A stretch of 64,000 nucleotides of DNA, from the NCBI GenBank assembly GCA_003693505.1, contig QUZD01000078.1:62001-126000 (forward strand), in the 5' to 3' direction. The notes beneath the pieces are model-generated. The model was given only the letters and a program-made list of their open reading frames with translations, did not search any database and was not told the DNA's origin. Within the stretch, counting starts at the first letter, position 1. Each line of letters begins with the position of its first letter. Made by a program: the position numbers and the translations under genes. This DNA comes from Pseudonectria foliicola. Its lineage: Eukaryota > Ascomycota > Sordariomycetes > Hypocreales > Nectriaceae. Below, in pieces: positions 11,005 through 23,225 of this stretch.

Positions 11005-12801
11005 GTTGACCAGGAGAAGGCAGAGAGGGCTGTGCGAGGTGCTGTCCGAGAAAACGATAAACAGCTAGTTATGAGCTTGCCATTATATACGTCGGGTGAT
11101 GTGTGAGAAGCTACATCTTGATACTATCCCCAACGGCCGACCATGCCGGTGGTTTAATCCTCACCTGCCAGATCAGGTAGTGATCACTGCTCCCCGTGAT
11201 GAACGTGGTCGTGCGCCGCTAGACCATTTGCTGATCTTTGCCAAGCATCTTAGCATGCGTTCAGCTATGGGCATTGGGGAGCGGCTTGGTTCCGCAGGTA
11301 GCCATTCAGAGTCGGTTTACATGGCTTTGGCGTAGATTGACCCTCGTCTAGAGTGGGATGATCAGCTAGCATCGTGTGCTTAAATGGACTTGCTGTGGAG
11401 GTGGTGCAGATGCGACGGTAACTAAAGTAGCAAAGCGTGGGAATCAACGGTAGGGAATGATGAGGGCAAGAATTTAGGAACCCAGGTGGCCAGCGACTAC
11501 TCCGCAGTGACCGTTCACTTAGCTCACAATGGAGGTGTGCCAACGTTTTAGTGCCAATGGCCGCGACTGTTGACTGTTGGATGGGCTCTCAGTCTCAGTC
11601 AAGTATTGAGTGAATTAAGCCTCCTTGTTCATCAACTTACTTGCATGGCCAAAGCTGCAGAAAATCAGAGTAAGACACGGCTGGAGAGTAGAGCAAGGGC
11701 GAAGAGGGGTATCCCGCCCATGTTTCATCTGCTCTGCCTTTCCGTCCCTCTGCGACCCTTGTTTCGCTGTAAGAGGGGGAGATACTTTGAGCAACGTCAT
11801 CCTATAACTTGGCAACGGGAGCAATGGACTTTCAAAAGCAGGATATATGTTGCAGGTTCTGTAACAGGGGGCCATGGCGTGCAAGGGGTATTGCCAGATC
11901 CACGGGGCTTTTGTATAGTCCACGGGCAAAGTGTGCAGCCAGCATGAGTCTTTATTGGCCATTCCCAAGTCGACCGTTTTACAGTAGCGCGGTAGCGCAA
12001 GGGGGGACAATAGGGACGACAAGATGGGCAATGATGGGCGGAGCTTATTCTGTACATTCAGACTAGACCTGCTTGTCGCCAGAGGCTGTCGATGTCGGCC
12101 ATGACTCCTGTCCAGCATATTGGCGGTATATGAGAGCCAAGGCAAGAGGTCGAAGAGAGTTTTACCCACTGCGGAGTATGAGGTTCGAGCGACTCCATTG
12201 AGGGTGGCAGCACTCTGTCGGCTAACCAATTCCATTCCGCGGTACGCAGAAGACATGCATCTGTGACCAGGGGAGCTTATGCTAATCACCGATTCGCCCA
12301 TGGTGGCATGGTGGCATGATGGCATGATGGCCGCTTGGCACTGGTCTTTTGAAAGATTTCCTTTGTCACAAAGACACGCGTTTGGCCACGTTAAATGGCC
12401 CATGGCGCAAGGAACTCAAATGTGGTCCTACGAATTTTTCTTGTTTTATCAATTCATGGAACAAAACTGGAAAGCCCATCGTTCATACTCCCTCCGTCTT
12501 GACGAACAGAAGACGACCAGTCATTTACACAGATAGGTTACATCATATAGGCAACAATATAGTTGGCTTTTGTGGGCCATGATGGAGTACAATAATTGAT
12601 CATTATTAGTCGACTTGTTTGCACTATGTAAATTATGTTGACACCTCATATACGAAACGATTCCGGAACTCCAAACCTTGGCCTACTCAATGTAGCCTGA
12701 ACCGCCGTGGCTCCGTCTGTATTGAGCCATGGCTAACCCCTCGGGCCAGTCGTCATGCATCATCATTCATCTGGCTACAGGAGCCGCGAGGTAAAGCCAA
12801 T
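11005..12801. other. Intergenic region with a doubtful 262-codon frame
   Basis: Holds the phospholipase promoter and the 3' flank of the polyQ gene. The minus strand has an uninterrupted ATG frame at 11615-12403 (262 codons), but its product is rich in Ser, Leu, Pro, Arg, His and Cys, has no domain, and looks like translated noncoding DNA; I do not annotate it as a gene. A degenerate ATGGTGGC/ATGATGGC short repeat is at about 12299-12332. Confidence 0.45.
11084..11089 (-). promoter_or_regulatory. TATA box, phospholipase A2 gene
   Basis: TATATA (both strands) about 80 nt upstream of the phospholipase ATG at 11004, at a normal distance for a fungal core promoter. Confidence 0.45.
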
Positions 12802-13328
12802 CTAGGCGTTTTTGAAGAGGCTCATGCGAAGACGATCCCGAGCCCGCATCTTGTGAGTACTATTCATGCTGTGCTGGCTCATGGGCCGTTCCTCAAAGCT
12901 CTCGGCCCTCTCGAGCTGTTGGGGCGGTGGCGCCGCCGAGACCCGGGGCGTCAGCAGCCGCTCCTCGAGCTCGCCCCTCAACGCGCGCCCGACGTCTTGG
13001 TGTTGGCGCTCGTATTCGTCGTGCTTGCTCTTGGCCTCGATGTAGCGATCCTCTGCCTCGCGGCGGCGCTCCTGCAAGGCCCGGATCTCCTCGTCCAAGT
13101 CGAGAACCTGGGTTTGCGCCTCCTGCATCAGGCCTTGGTACTCGCGCATCTTCTGCTCGAGCGGCTGGAGGACGCTATGGGAGATGCTGGGGCTGTTGAG
13201 TCGGTTGATCGAGGCAGCCGACATGGACGGGTCCTCGAGCGGGGGAGCACGTCGCGAAGCTCTACGATCGTGCCCGCCGCTAGACTGTTGAGTCACGGCC
13301 AACTCTGCATCTGAAGGGCGACGGCGAC

Positions 13329-13362
<34 letters not shown>

Positions 13363-13907
13363 CGCCGGCTGCGGCTGCGGCGGTTGCTGGCCGTATTTGG
13401 CGGCGCTCGCTGGACCGTCGTCGAATGGAGGTTGCTGATATGGGTGCGACTGTGTCTTTGGGGGCGGGCCTCGATTGACGTGGACGTTGGCAACCGGAGC
13501 CCGTCGCTGCTGGCCATTACTGCGTGTGGACTGGTTGATGGGGACGACGCGTTGCTGCAACAGGAGCTGGTCAGCTCAAGGAAGAGGAGAGTCGAGAAGG
13601 GATTGGAGCCACACTGCTTCCACCACCTCGGGCGGGCGGGCGGCAAAGTAGCGTGATTAGGGCTGCGTACCTGGTGTTGTTGGGCCTGGGCCAGCATGGC
13701 CTCTTGCAGTGCGATGTCGGACGTGGGCGAGCGCGGCTCGTCGTTGTCTGGAGCGAAGAGATAGTCGTCTTGGGGAGGCGAGTGGCCGCGTCGATAGCCA
13801 TTCCGGCCACCGCGGGTCCCCTCGCGAGGGCTGCGCATTCCCTTGTCCTCGAGATGCTGCATGTGATGCTGCTGCTGCAGCTGGGCGGTCGTCATGCTGG
13901 AAGCCAT
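12802..13907 (-). CDS. Polyglutamine, coiled-coil protein of unknown function
   Basis: Two exons, 13671-13907 and 12802-13554, separated by a 116-nt intron in phase 0, encode 329 residues. The N-terminal two thirds are low-complexity: Gln/His-rich at the start, then Arg/Gly/Pro-rich, then a run of 11 glutamines followed by RRRRP. Residues about 215-290 form a charged, heptad-like coiled coil (rich in Glu, Arg, Leu) with the core LEQKMREYQGLMQEAQTQVL. The C-terminal tail is basic. There is no signal peptide or membrane span. Such proteins are often intracellular scaffolds or regulators, but I do not recognise this one. A second in-frame ATG four codons downstream (13895) is an alternative start. 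Intron phase and conserved-looking coiled coil support a real gene. Confidence 0.75.
13330..13362 (-). repeat. CAG/CAA repeat encoding an 11-Gln run
   Basis: Eleven consecutive Gln codons (nine CAG, two CAA on the coding strand; CTG/TTG on +) inside the polyQ gene. The CAA interruptions at both sides of the central CAG block would tend to stabilise the tract. Length variation between strains is plausible. Confidence 0.9.
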
Positions 13908-13969
13908 CTTGACGGGTGCGGTCGGTCAATCAGTCAAATCAACCAGTTGCCGAGACAAAGAAGCCGATC

Positions 13970-14005
13970 GATGTTGAAGATGTTGAAGATGTTGGAGATG
14001 TTGGA
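13970..14005. repeat. 9-nt tandem repeat GATGTTGAA/GATGTTGGA, four copies
   Basis: Four head-to-tail copies of a 9-mer, the first two GATGTTGAA and the last two GATGTTGGA, about 65 nt upstream of the polyQ gene's ATG. Probably in its 5' leader or promoter. A short minisatellite. Confidence 0.9.
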
Positions 14006-14108
14006 ACGCGGGAGAGGGAGCTGGGAATGCGGGAGAGGAGAGAATGAGGCAACGAATGACTACTGCTGGAATTGGGAAGAGAAAAGACAGCCCGCCCGTG
14101 TCCGTGTA

Positions 14109-14132
14109 GGTCCAGGTCCAGGTCCAGGTCCA
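14109..14132. repeat. 6-nt tandem repeat GGTCCA, four copies
   Basis: Four perfect copies of GGTCCA, followed by a degenerate fifth. Lies about 200 nt upstream of the polyQ gene start. Confidence 0.9.
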
Positions 14133-15189
14133 AGTCTCGGTACTCTGTAAAATGTCGAGCTTTCAAAAGGCGACCTGAAAAGTCGTGAGGCTGGTCGATT
14201 CGCTGCAGCTGCAACTGCACGGGCGGGTGGGTTGGGTGGTTGGGCCCCAGTCACCAGCCGCCCGAATTTGCACCCAAGATTCCCAGGAGAAATGCCGTGA
14301 CTGGCCCGTTGAATCGTCACCGTAACTTGCAACGTACGTTTGTTGTCCGGCTGCAATCTGGCACAGTAAAGTCTGGTCCAGTCAAGTTCAGTCAAGCACG
14401 TCAATACGAGTTGGCGCATGAGAATAACGCCTCTTGACGGCTGGCTGCGCATCCATTGCAGAGAGGGACGGGAGGAGCTCTTGGTTACGTGCAGATGATA
14501 TGGGCATCTTCTTAGAGGCAGTGATGAATGTGCGTCCCTGGCTTGGCTTGGCTTGGCTTTCCACCAAGCTAACAGGCTTCGACGGATCTTCTACTATGTG
14601 ATCTGTACAGATTACAGATCACAGATCACAGCAGGTACAGGTTACTGTCCATACTATGTATCATGACTCCGCATCTATCCGTAGATCGACGCCATGCAGT
14701 TTGGTGGCTACAGTCTTCAAATTACCCCTGATTTACAGAAAGATGTATCCGTGTCCCACTTCGTACGGAGCTAGGGAGCTCTACTCACAGCCACCTCAAT
14801 TCAATATAGCCTCTATTGGACACCCGAGGCAGCATCTTCTTTCTCCCTGCATCGCTCGCTGCCGTGGCGAGCTGCAGTGTTGCAACGCCAAGGATTCCCA
14901 GCCCCCCCACATTGCCGGTTTTTTCCCAGCCAGTGTCAAACTTGATCAGCGCGTATAGAAACATGATCACACAGGTATATTAATTACAACAAGACATCGC
15001 GGCAATAGTTTACACTTTCAGAAATACATGCAAAAGTACATAGGAGATTGTTAAAAGGCTGTGCGACCCTAACTCCCCACCTTGGGCAGGCTGATGAGAG
15101 GGAAGCGACTTGGAAGGGTGGACAAAGGAAAATGGTTGCAAGTAAACGGGATATCCCCGGTCCCTGCTGGAAAACACCAAGCGGCCTGG

Positions 15190-18100
15190 TCAGTAAACCA
15201 GCCACCAGTCGCTAGAATTGCTGGCCGCATTGTCATCCAACAGCGTGTGGCGGCATCGAGAAGCCCTCTTTAGACCAACGCGTTGCCCCCGATCGCCCTC
15301 AATCCTCCACTCGTTCGGTGCAACATACTTTCCCGCATGATTCTCCGCCGACTCTTCTCGACAGTCCTCCTCGTCGGCCCACTCTTCATAGGCTGGCGTG
15401 TCGAGGTGAAGAGCTGTGTTCAGTCGCCCGTAAAGGTCCCGCAGGTTCCGATCCGTACGCGACAAGGCGTCCGACGTGTGAAGCATCTCTTTCAAAAGGC
15501 TGAGTCGGGTCGTAGCTTCGGTGACAAGACTTGTGGTGTCCAGATGCATCTTTTCCTCTTGGCATGCCGAGGCAATGTCGCGAAGGACTGTTTCGTGCAT
15601 AGCAGAGGCACTGGCCAGCTGGTCGCAAGAGACATACAGACTGGCCAAGAGTCGCGACACTGCAAGGGTCTCGGCATCCAGCCGACCTCGCCCGTGTCGA
15701 AGATTGTAATAGAGCAGCTCCGCCGTGTCAATTGCCAGCTTCGTGTTGCCTTGTGCAAATTGGGCATGGACGAGTAGCTTGCCTATACTCAGTATCGTAT
15801 CAGGCGACCAGCCGCTCCGCCTCTGCATCGACTCGCGAGATTGCCAAAGTCGCGATAGCAGCGACTCCAATTCTTCAAAGTCATTCGACGCACCTAGGAG
15901 GCGAACCAAGCCTTCCAGGTCTACGAAGCGCAGGCCAGCAACATCCAACCGCGCCGCGTGGAAAGCAGTCATGACTTCCGCCATGACCTGTCGCGATGTA
16001 TCGAGCATGACCTCTCTCACCTGACAGCTGTCCTCGCCGGCCGGATGAGGCGTGTTGATGCCAGCTAGTAGCTCGGCGAGCTTGTAGCCGTATCGGATGC
16101 AGCCACTGCGGTGATAGATTTGTTGCCCCCGCGCGAAACGGAATGCGCACAAGGCGATTTGACTGGCGCCGTGGAAGTCGCCCATCACCAGCAGCTCTTT
16201 GACCTTCTCGTTGCCTGCCTTGCAGGTGAGGACTGCAACATCACGTTTCCCAGTGCCTCCATCTTTGCTGAGCTCGGCGAGCAAACCATGGTACAAGACG
16301 TGTAATTCCGCATCGCTATCTGTGTGCGAGGCAACTCCAACCTGGGACTTGAAGAGATTGAACAGCTTCTTGTCCAACGTATCCATGAGACGCTCATGTT
16401 TCTGCCTATTCCACATGCAACGCAATTTGGCTCCGCATTCGAGAACCGTTTCCATGTCCGTGTCTTCTTCGATGACTCGAGAGTATTCGTCGTAAAGAAG
16501 GGACTCGTACATTAGGTCGGCCATTGTCTCCGAGTAAGAGGTACCAGAGTCGCTGCCACGGAGGCCTTGCTCAAACACAATGGCAAACAGAAACATTGCC
16601 TTTGATGGAGGCTGATTCAGGCCAAGCGTCGTGCTATCATCGGACAGAGACCCTTGAAAGACAAGCAACTGGTGCAGCTCCTGAGAGAGCTCAGCTCCAG
16701 ACTCACTCAGCCTCATGTCGACGTATAGCGCAGCAAAAGACCTAGCAGCTTGGAACAGGCTCGTGCTACTTTTGACCGTGGTGATTGTGTCAGTGACAGA
16801 CCGACGCAAGACTTGGATACTCTGCGCACGAGCATCATCGATGCCGATTCTCTGGTACAAATGCAGCACACTCTCCAGCGCTTTGAGGGTTGACTCGTGC
16901 ACGGAGCCATGTTCCAGCTTCCGTTGCTCGTAGGCATCGAGGGAGAACTGGAGTGCGCACTCAAGTTTCTGGGCATGATGCGAGTCACTCTCATTGCTGT
17001 TCTCCTCCATCGCAATGTACATCTTTGTCAAGCTTTGCTTTGCTGACTGTACCAGCACCATATCACTCTGTGATGACGAAGCTGTGGCCGCGACTGTTTC
17101 AATAACTTCCTCGTAGAGTGATACACACTCTGCGTAGTGGCTCTTGCTCTGCTCGCAGATCTTGGCCAGCGACATTGTAGCCAACGCCACCATGGAAGAG
17201 TCGATTCCAAACACGGTCCTGGAGATATCTCTGTACCCAGCTGACAAGTCGTACAGCGTTACAAAATCGGCTCCAGAGTGGATCTCGAGCACTTGCTGAT
17301 ATTTCTCAAACACCTCAGTCATTAAAGCTTCAGTCACCGTGACTTCATGGTGGTGATGAACAAGTGTCTCCCACAGGGTCCCGCAGATTTGCTCCAGCTC
17401 AGCCCACATTTTATGAGCGCTGTAATGTCCAACAAGATACTTGGCAGCTTCCAGAGCGTCTGTATGACAGTAATCTTTGCCCGTGTTTAGGGATGTGACA
17501 ATCTCAAGATGGTAAGCGTACGCTTCTTGTCGGCCGGTCATGTGGCATCGTAGAGCCAACTGATAAAGCGTTTGAATCGTCCGTGGATGTGTAAGACCTA
17601 GGCGTTTCCGACATCTCGCTAGTGTTTGTTCGTATACTTCGATTATCTTTCCGTGGCGATGGTAACTCTCGTAGAAGCTGATCAGATGACATTCAGCATC
17701 GGCCATGATTCTATTCTCCGTTTCGCCATCAGACGTCAGAGAATTTAAGCAAGCGTAATAGATACGTAGGTGCACTTGCTCAGCCTGCGAGAAAAGCCCC
17801 TGCCTCTGGTAGCAAGTGGCGAGAAGACAAGCCAATTCGATAGACTCTGACACAAAGTCCTCGCACAGAATGACCTCTTCCTCTTCGCTTGTAATTGACT
17901 TCCATGTGAATTCAAGCGATCTCTGAATAATGGCCTCGGCTTCCGTCCAGTTCTCCTGCTGAAAGTAGGACCTGATCAATGTCATGGAAGCGAGCAAAAC
18001 ACCATGATCCACAACAGGCTTGATCGAATCATTGCCTAGAGTTTCAACAACCTCCCTAGTGATGCTCTGCATAGCTTCTGATATCGCCTTTGTGGTCGAG

Positions 18101-21100
18101 GTAACAGAGGCATCTTCCATAATTCGAGTCAGGAGGATTGTAGTTTGTCGATAACTGTCACCATGCTTACACCCGTTCAACTCGAACCAAGAGCGTACTT
18201 TGTGTAAGATGGAGATGGAGAGATCCAGATGGCCCATAGCAAAGCAAGCAGCAGCCATTTGCTGCAGCAAAACAACCAGACCTTCGGAATCCCATGAGCC
18301 GTGATCATACTCTGCCCAAATGCAGATGGCAATGTTTGCTGCTTCTTCCATGCGCTGATACTCCCCAAGAAAATTGATATAGTCCAGAGCAAGACGTATC
18401 TTCATGATGTCGGATTCAGAGCCTCGTGGGCAGCAAGAGACCTGCCGCCAAAGACCGACATAGAGTCTTTCGGCGAGGGTTACCTTTCCGCAAGCGACAT
18501 AGTTATGAGCCAGCTTGACAAACATGGCAATGCAAAGTGGATCTGTCATGTTCATTTGTTCGCTTGCATTGAACATGAGTTCTTCCATCTTCTGAATGTC
18601 TTCGACTGTGTCTTGCCCCTCACGCACTATATCGACGGCGCCAAGCAAGACACTGATCTGTCGAGCTTTGTCGGAATCCTTTCCGAATCTGCCAATAACA
18701 GTGCTGTAGAGCTCTCGATAAGTGGCAGTGGCTTGGTATTCCTCCTTGGTATCAATGTAGAGTTTGATCAGTTGTTCGTACCAATAGATCACCTCGTCAC
18801 TAGAAGGGCCATATTTCTGTTTGCAGATCTTGATGATAAGCTGCATGCTCTCTCCGCGGTAGCTGTTTAGCTCAGAGAGCTCGGCGGTGGTGGTGACATC
18901 CGAGCATGTGAGAAGTAGAGAAGCGCAGGCAAGTACCAATGTGCTTGTTTTCGGATAAAGCGTCGCGCTGAGCTTTACCGCCCTGTAAATGTATCTGATG
19001 CCAGTCATGGAGCAACCAGAGCGCTCGAGGTGTAGCCGACCAAGCAAGATTAGACTCTGCAGTACTGATAGAGACTCTCTACCAAGGCATTGTTCGCGAA
19101 CTTTTAGGGATATTTCGTGCAATGCCAAGTCCCCAGGATAATACAGAGCCCAACACTTGTTCTCCAAGAGAGCAAGCATTGCCGACGTTGAGAAGGCGTC
19201 GCGCAGTTGGTGAATGATGTGAGCTTCTCCTAGTTGAGTGAGCAATCCAGAAGACTTGAAATGCACTACCCAGGTGGAGATGGCACGCCGTAGTAACTGA
19301 TGCGAGCCAAGGACGGATTCAGCTGCTTCATCGTCCAGTTGGTCAAAAAGAGGCTCTTGGTCAATCTCAAGGTTCAATCGGATGTAGGTTAACAGCTTGA
19401 GACTCAGGAGCTTGTGAGCTTCTTCAAATTTGAGAAGCGAGCTGCCAAGTAAGCCGTACAAATGTGAGCGAACAGCTGGACTGCGGAATCGCAACCGACC
19501 AGCTCGAATTGTGACTAGCTCATTACAGCTCTTGAGGACAAAGTCGGAGACATTGAAAGCGGTCAAGGTCATGACCGAACTCTCGGTATCAGTCGCCATC
19601 AGCTCAGAAATCTCTTCCAAGACAAATGGCTTATCCGCAATGAGCATAAAAGAGAGGAACATCTGCAGGGCGGGGTTATTCTGTAGGTTGAGGTTGTCAA
19701 CAACCTGGCGAAGGATGCCTTCAACGTCTGGGCTCAGGGATTGGCTGGCCGTCATTAGCGAGTCGGATGACTCTGCTTGCTCCAAGAGCGTGGAAGCGTA
19801 GAAAGCCCATAGAAAGTTGCCTTGAGATCTGATTGTTAGATCCTCAACCAACTGCTTCTGGCTAGAATAACTCATGTTCCGAAGACACGGAGACCCCAAT
19901 AGTCGTTGAAAGAGGTACATTTTGATGTCCTGAAGACTTTTTTCTGTACTGATGACGAAATGTTGACATCTTGCAAGGTCAGGCAGGTCTGAGCTCGAAA
20001 AGGTCACGGCCTTCACCCGAGGCAGTTGGGCTATGTATGCTTGCAGTATTCCAGGGAAGTTGAGGGAGGTGTCTTCGGCGGCAGCAATTTCATCGCAACC
20101 ATCCACGACGAGGATGAAGGTTTGGTCCTGGCATTCAACAGCCTGAAGCCCACCAATAAAGGCGGCCCAAAGAGACGTTTCCATCTGCTCATTGCCATTC
20201 TCACCAGAGTGTGACTCCAGCAACTTCACCATTTGCTCATATAGCGTGACGTTACCCACGCTTCGTGCTAACAGCTGAGATAGAAGGCTTTGTACGCAGG
20301 CAGTAGTTCTTGCCTCCATCTCAGAATCACACGCTTCTGGTCCTGTAAGCAGAGTGCTCTGGGGTTATGGGATTGCGTTACTTACGAAAGTCATACTGCA
20401 GGACAGTGTACTGTTTGTTGCCAATGGGGCTTTCTAGCCTCTCCCGAACCCACTTGGCAACTACAGACTTGCCACAGCTATGAGGCCCGGTGATGGCCAG
20501 AAGGCTGTCTTTGCCGTCGGTAAATTGAGTCAGTGTGTCTTCAATCCAAGAGCATGTTTCCTCAGATCGATCAAGCCGGTCCAAAATGGTGTCATACTGC
20601 CTGTCCCAAGTCGACACCGTTTGGGCTTGATCAAGTCTCCGACGAATGTCTTTAATGGCGGCCATAGAACTTTGGGAGTCGAGTTTATAATCCCAAATCC
20701 TTTCATACATGGTCTCTTTGTTCCTCCAGATCAGGGATACATCCCTGCTAAATGCTGCGTCAAATCGTAGGTTGACGGCAGACCCAGCCCGAGCGCTACT
20801 GATTCTCCGTTGATAGTGGATAGCGACTTTGCCGGTGAGATGGAGCAGGCCGCAAAAGATGCTCGCAGTTTCATCCATCACCGTCTGTGGCATAAGGCAT
20901 AAACCGTGGATTTGGGTCAGGTCGGCCAGCAGGATAGCCAAGTCACGTAATGCTGAAAAGGCTGGCAACAGAATACTGGCTTGATCAGATCCCACCTGAA
21001 AGTTCTGTTAGTTTATGAGACTTGTCATTGTTCTTGTTCAAAGATTGGACATCATACATCAAGGAGAATTCGAACGCTTGCAAGCATCGCCTTGGCAGCT

Positions 21101-21750
21101 CCCCGGACTCCGAACACCCACCCCTCCACTCTGTCACTGAAGAGCCAGACTTGGAGGCCAAAAGACTGGGCAAATCGGAGAACTTGGTCCCAATCACTAC
21201 CTTTACGAGGCATGTGCACCAAACGTTCTTCTGAGATTGACTGGAGGTAGGCGTCGAGGTCGAATTCCGACACAAAGTCTTCGTCATAATCCTCGAGGCC
21301 AGTGATGAGAGAGACCACTGTCTTGGTAGCTTCCGCAACAGGGCTCATTCCGTTCATAGCAAAAGACAATCGGGCTTTTGAATCGGCTTGGCTGGAGTAG
21401 CTCCCAATAGAAGTCCGCGAGGTACGATTTGAGCCAGAAGATGTTCTGACAATACTCTCCATGTCGAGCTTATCTTCATCGGTCATTGTTGAGGCTTTGG
21501 TCAATAGTTCCTGACTACTACTGATGCTGCAGTAGACTCCGGATCTTGGTCGTCCCGGCCCTTTCCGTGTAGCGGCTGCTTGAATTTTGTTCGGGGAAGT
21601 AACTTCAGATACTCTTCTGGTACTGACGGTGGAGGAGCTACTCCTCTGTTTCCTTACTACGAAACGGCAAGAACGTCAGTGACAGGTATGCTCTGCGTTT
21701 GGGTAGAGGATCGGGGGCTTACACGAAACAGTTCTCTGTACGCCTGACAT
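15190..21750 (-). CDS. NLR-like STAND NTPase: NACHT domain plus long helical-repeat (TPR-like) region
   Basis: Four exons, 21723-21750, 21058-21656, 20386-20995 and 15190-20342, with introns of 66, 62 and 43 nt, all GT-AG and phase-consistent, encode 2129 residues. Residues 1-110 are Ser/Arg-rich and disordered-looking and contain an AT-hook-like RKGPGRPRSG (40-49). Residues about 140-290 form a helical N-terminal domain like those preceding NACHT in many fungal NLRs. The P-loop GPHSCGKS is at 379-386, and a NACHT-type Walker B, FILVVDGCDEI, is at about 488-498. The rest, roughly 850-2070, is alpha-helical with repeating patterns resembling tetratricopeptide repeats, with no WD40 or ankyrin repeats. 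Fungal STAND proteins act as signal-transducing switches in non-self recognition and programmed cell death; the repeats usually bind the trigger. The effector of this one is unclear: the N-terminus is not a recognisable HET, lipase or amyloid domain. Gene boundaries are well supported; the precise first exon is slightly less sure. Confidence 0.85.
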
Positions 21751-23225
21751 GATCCCGACTGGTTTGGAGAGGATATCAACGCAATAGACGTAAGAGTCCA
21801 CATGGGAAGTAAGAGCAATGCGCAGGCTGGCGGAGGCACTATTTGTATATCCCTGATTTTGAAGTGGTCCAGACCGTTGTTGGCATTTTCAGGCTTCAAC
21901 CCACTCCCACTCCCGTTGGACCCTGGAATGGTTACTACGCGGACTGTCCCGGGGTGAGACATTGATTGCCAGGTGGATCTTTACTATCGAAGCGCCGTCT
22001 AGGCGACAGGACGGCATGTTTACTTAAAATAGAGTGAGCGCAAGCCACACAGCGTGCTCCTTTTCATCCCCATAGCAAAGTGCTATACAATATCAAGTAG
22101 ATATTGGAAATGAAACAGGAGGCTCAATAGTCTTCAACAAGTCCCTTCCCTATTTCCACTTCGGACTGGCGTTTTCTGCAATACTGCAATAGTGTCCTGC
22201 CCTCGGCGACCACGTTGGGGTAAAAAAGCAAGGTGACTGACGCCATGTTGACATACGGTGGCTAGCTGAGGGCGGTATCTAGAACCCCAAGCACAGCCAG
22301 CCATGGCAAAGGTGGAAATTAGGCGCTACTCTAAATGAGATAGATATTGGGCCAAGCAACACGAGGTCGCCTGTAGCAGGCTGCATGGTAAGCGACCCTA
22401 GGAACAGCCTGGAATTCCCCTTCTGGGCCGAGATCTCGGAAGATTGCCACATGACGGGACGTAGCGGTAGGTTACAGTCAGCTACTCATTCATTGACTTA
22501 AAAAAAAAAAAAAGAGCACACGCATTTTCACATGTGATTAGAGATTTCAAAGTTGCCTACGCATCTGATTCATTGCCCCGACTTACAGGGCGTACTCTAC
22601 GTAGATGGCACTGGAAACCAAGCCCTCGGTGTACTGGCGCATATCGCTGCAGATAGCGGCTCAAGAGCATCTCAAAGATGGAGCATGAAGCCATAGTCAA
22701 AACTTCGTCTCGTTGTGCCATTTACCGCTCGTCGTCTTGACAATTCCTTGGATTATAACGTGTTTTTACTCGGTGCGTCGCAAGGAATACCCTTTTGCTT
22801 TCACCTATTCATGAAATATGTCATCCTCTACCTTGCATATAAGACAAATATCCAGTGCATGCAACAATGGCGATGTTCCATGGGCCTATTTGTTCGCTTG
22901 TTTCTTATTTTCTCAATCACCCGCAGTTCGCCGGACCGACGCTAGCACCAACATTGCTTCGGATCACTGTCCATCGATGCGATTCTCATTGGCTTGCAGA
23001 TGAAGCATCTAGGTTAGCGCTGACGGCATACATATGTGGCTGTGCGTTTCGCAGTGGCGAGAGCATTATCGTAGGGTTTGATAGCCTCCCACCCGCTTCC
23101 AACCATTAATATCCATCGCATCACCACAATCCGTTGCCTATGATTGCGAACCGAGACTATTCCGACGACCAACCCCACCTCTGCTGACGACCACGATCAA
23201 TCTTCTAGACAGAATCACAGTCGCC
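21751..23225. other. Divergent intergenic region, NLR / Zn2Cys6 genes
   Basis: Separates the NLR start (minus) from the Zn2Cys6 factor start (plus), so it holds both promoters. An A13 run is at about 22500-22514. Overlapping short frames at 22715-23109 have no domain content. No gene supported. Confidence 0.5.

Larger units (their letters stand above)
13908..15189. other. Repeat-rich intergenic region
   Basis: Contains the 9-mer and GGTCCA tandem repeats, a CTTGG array at about 14538-14558, and a cluster of ACAGATTACAGATCACAG-like direct repeats at about 14608-14634. Between the 5' end of the polyQ gene and the 3' end of the NLR gene. No coding feature supported. Confidence 0.6.

Noticed and set aside
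11615..12403. 262-codon open frame on the minus strand between phospholipase and polyQ genes
   Set aside because: No domain, no signal peptide, composition rich in Ser/Leu/Pro/Arg/His/Cys like translated noncoding DNA, and no splice partners.
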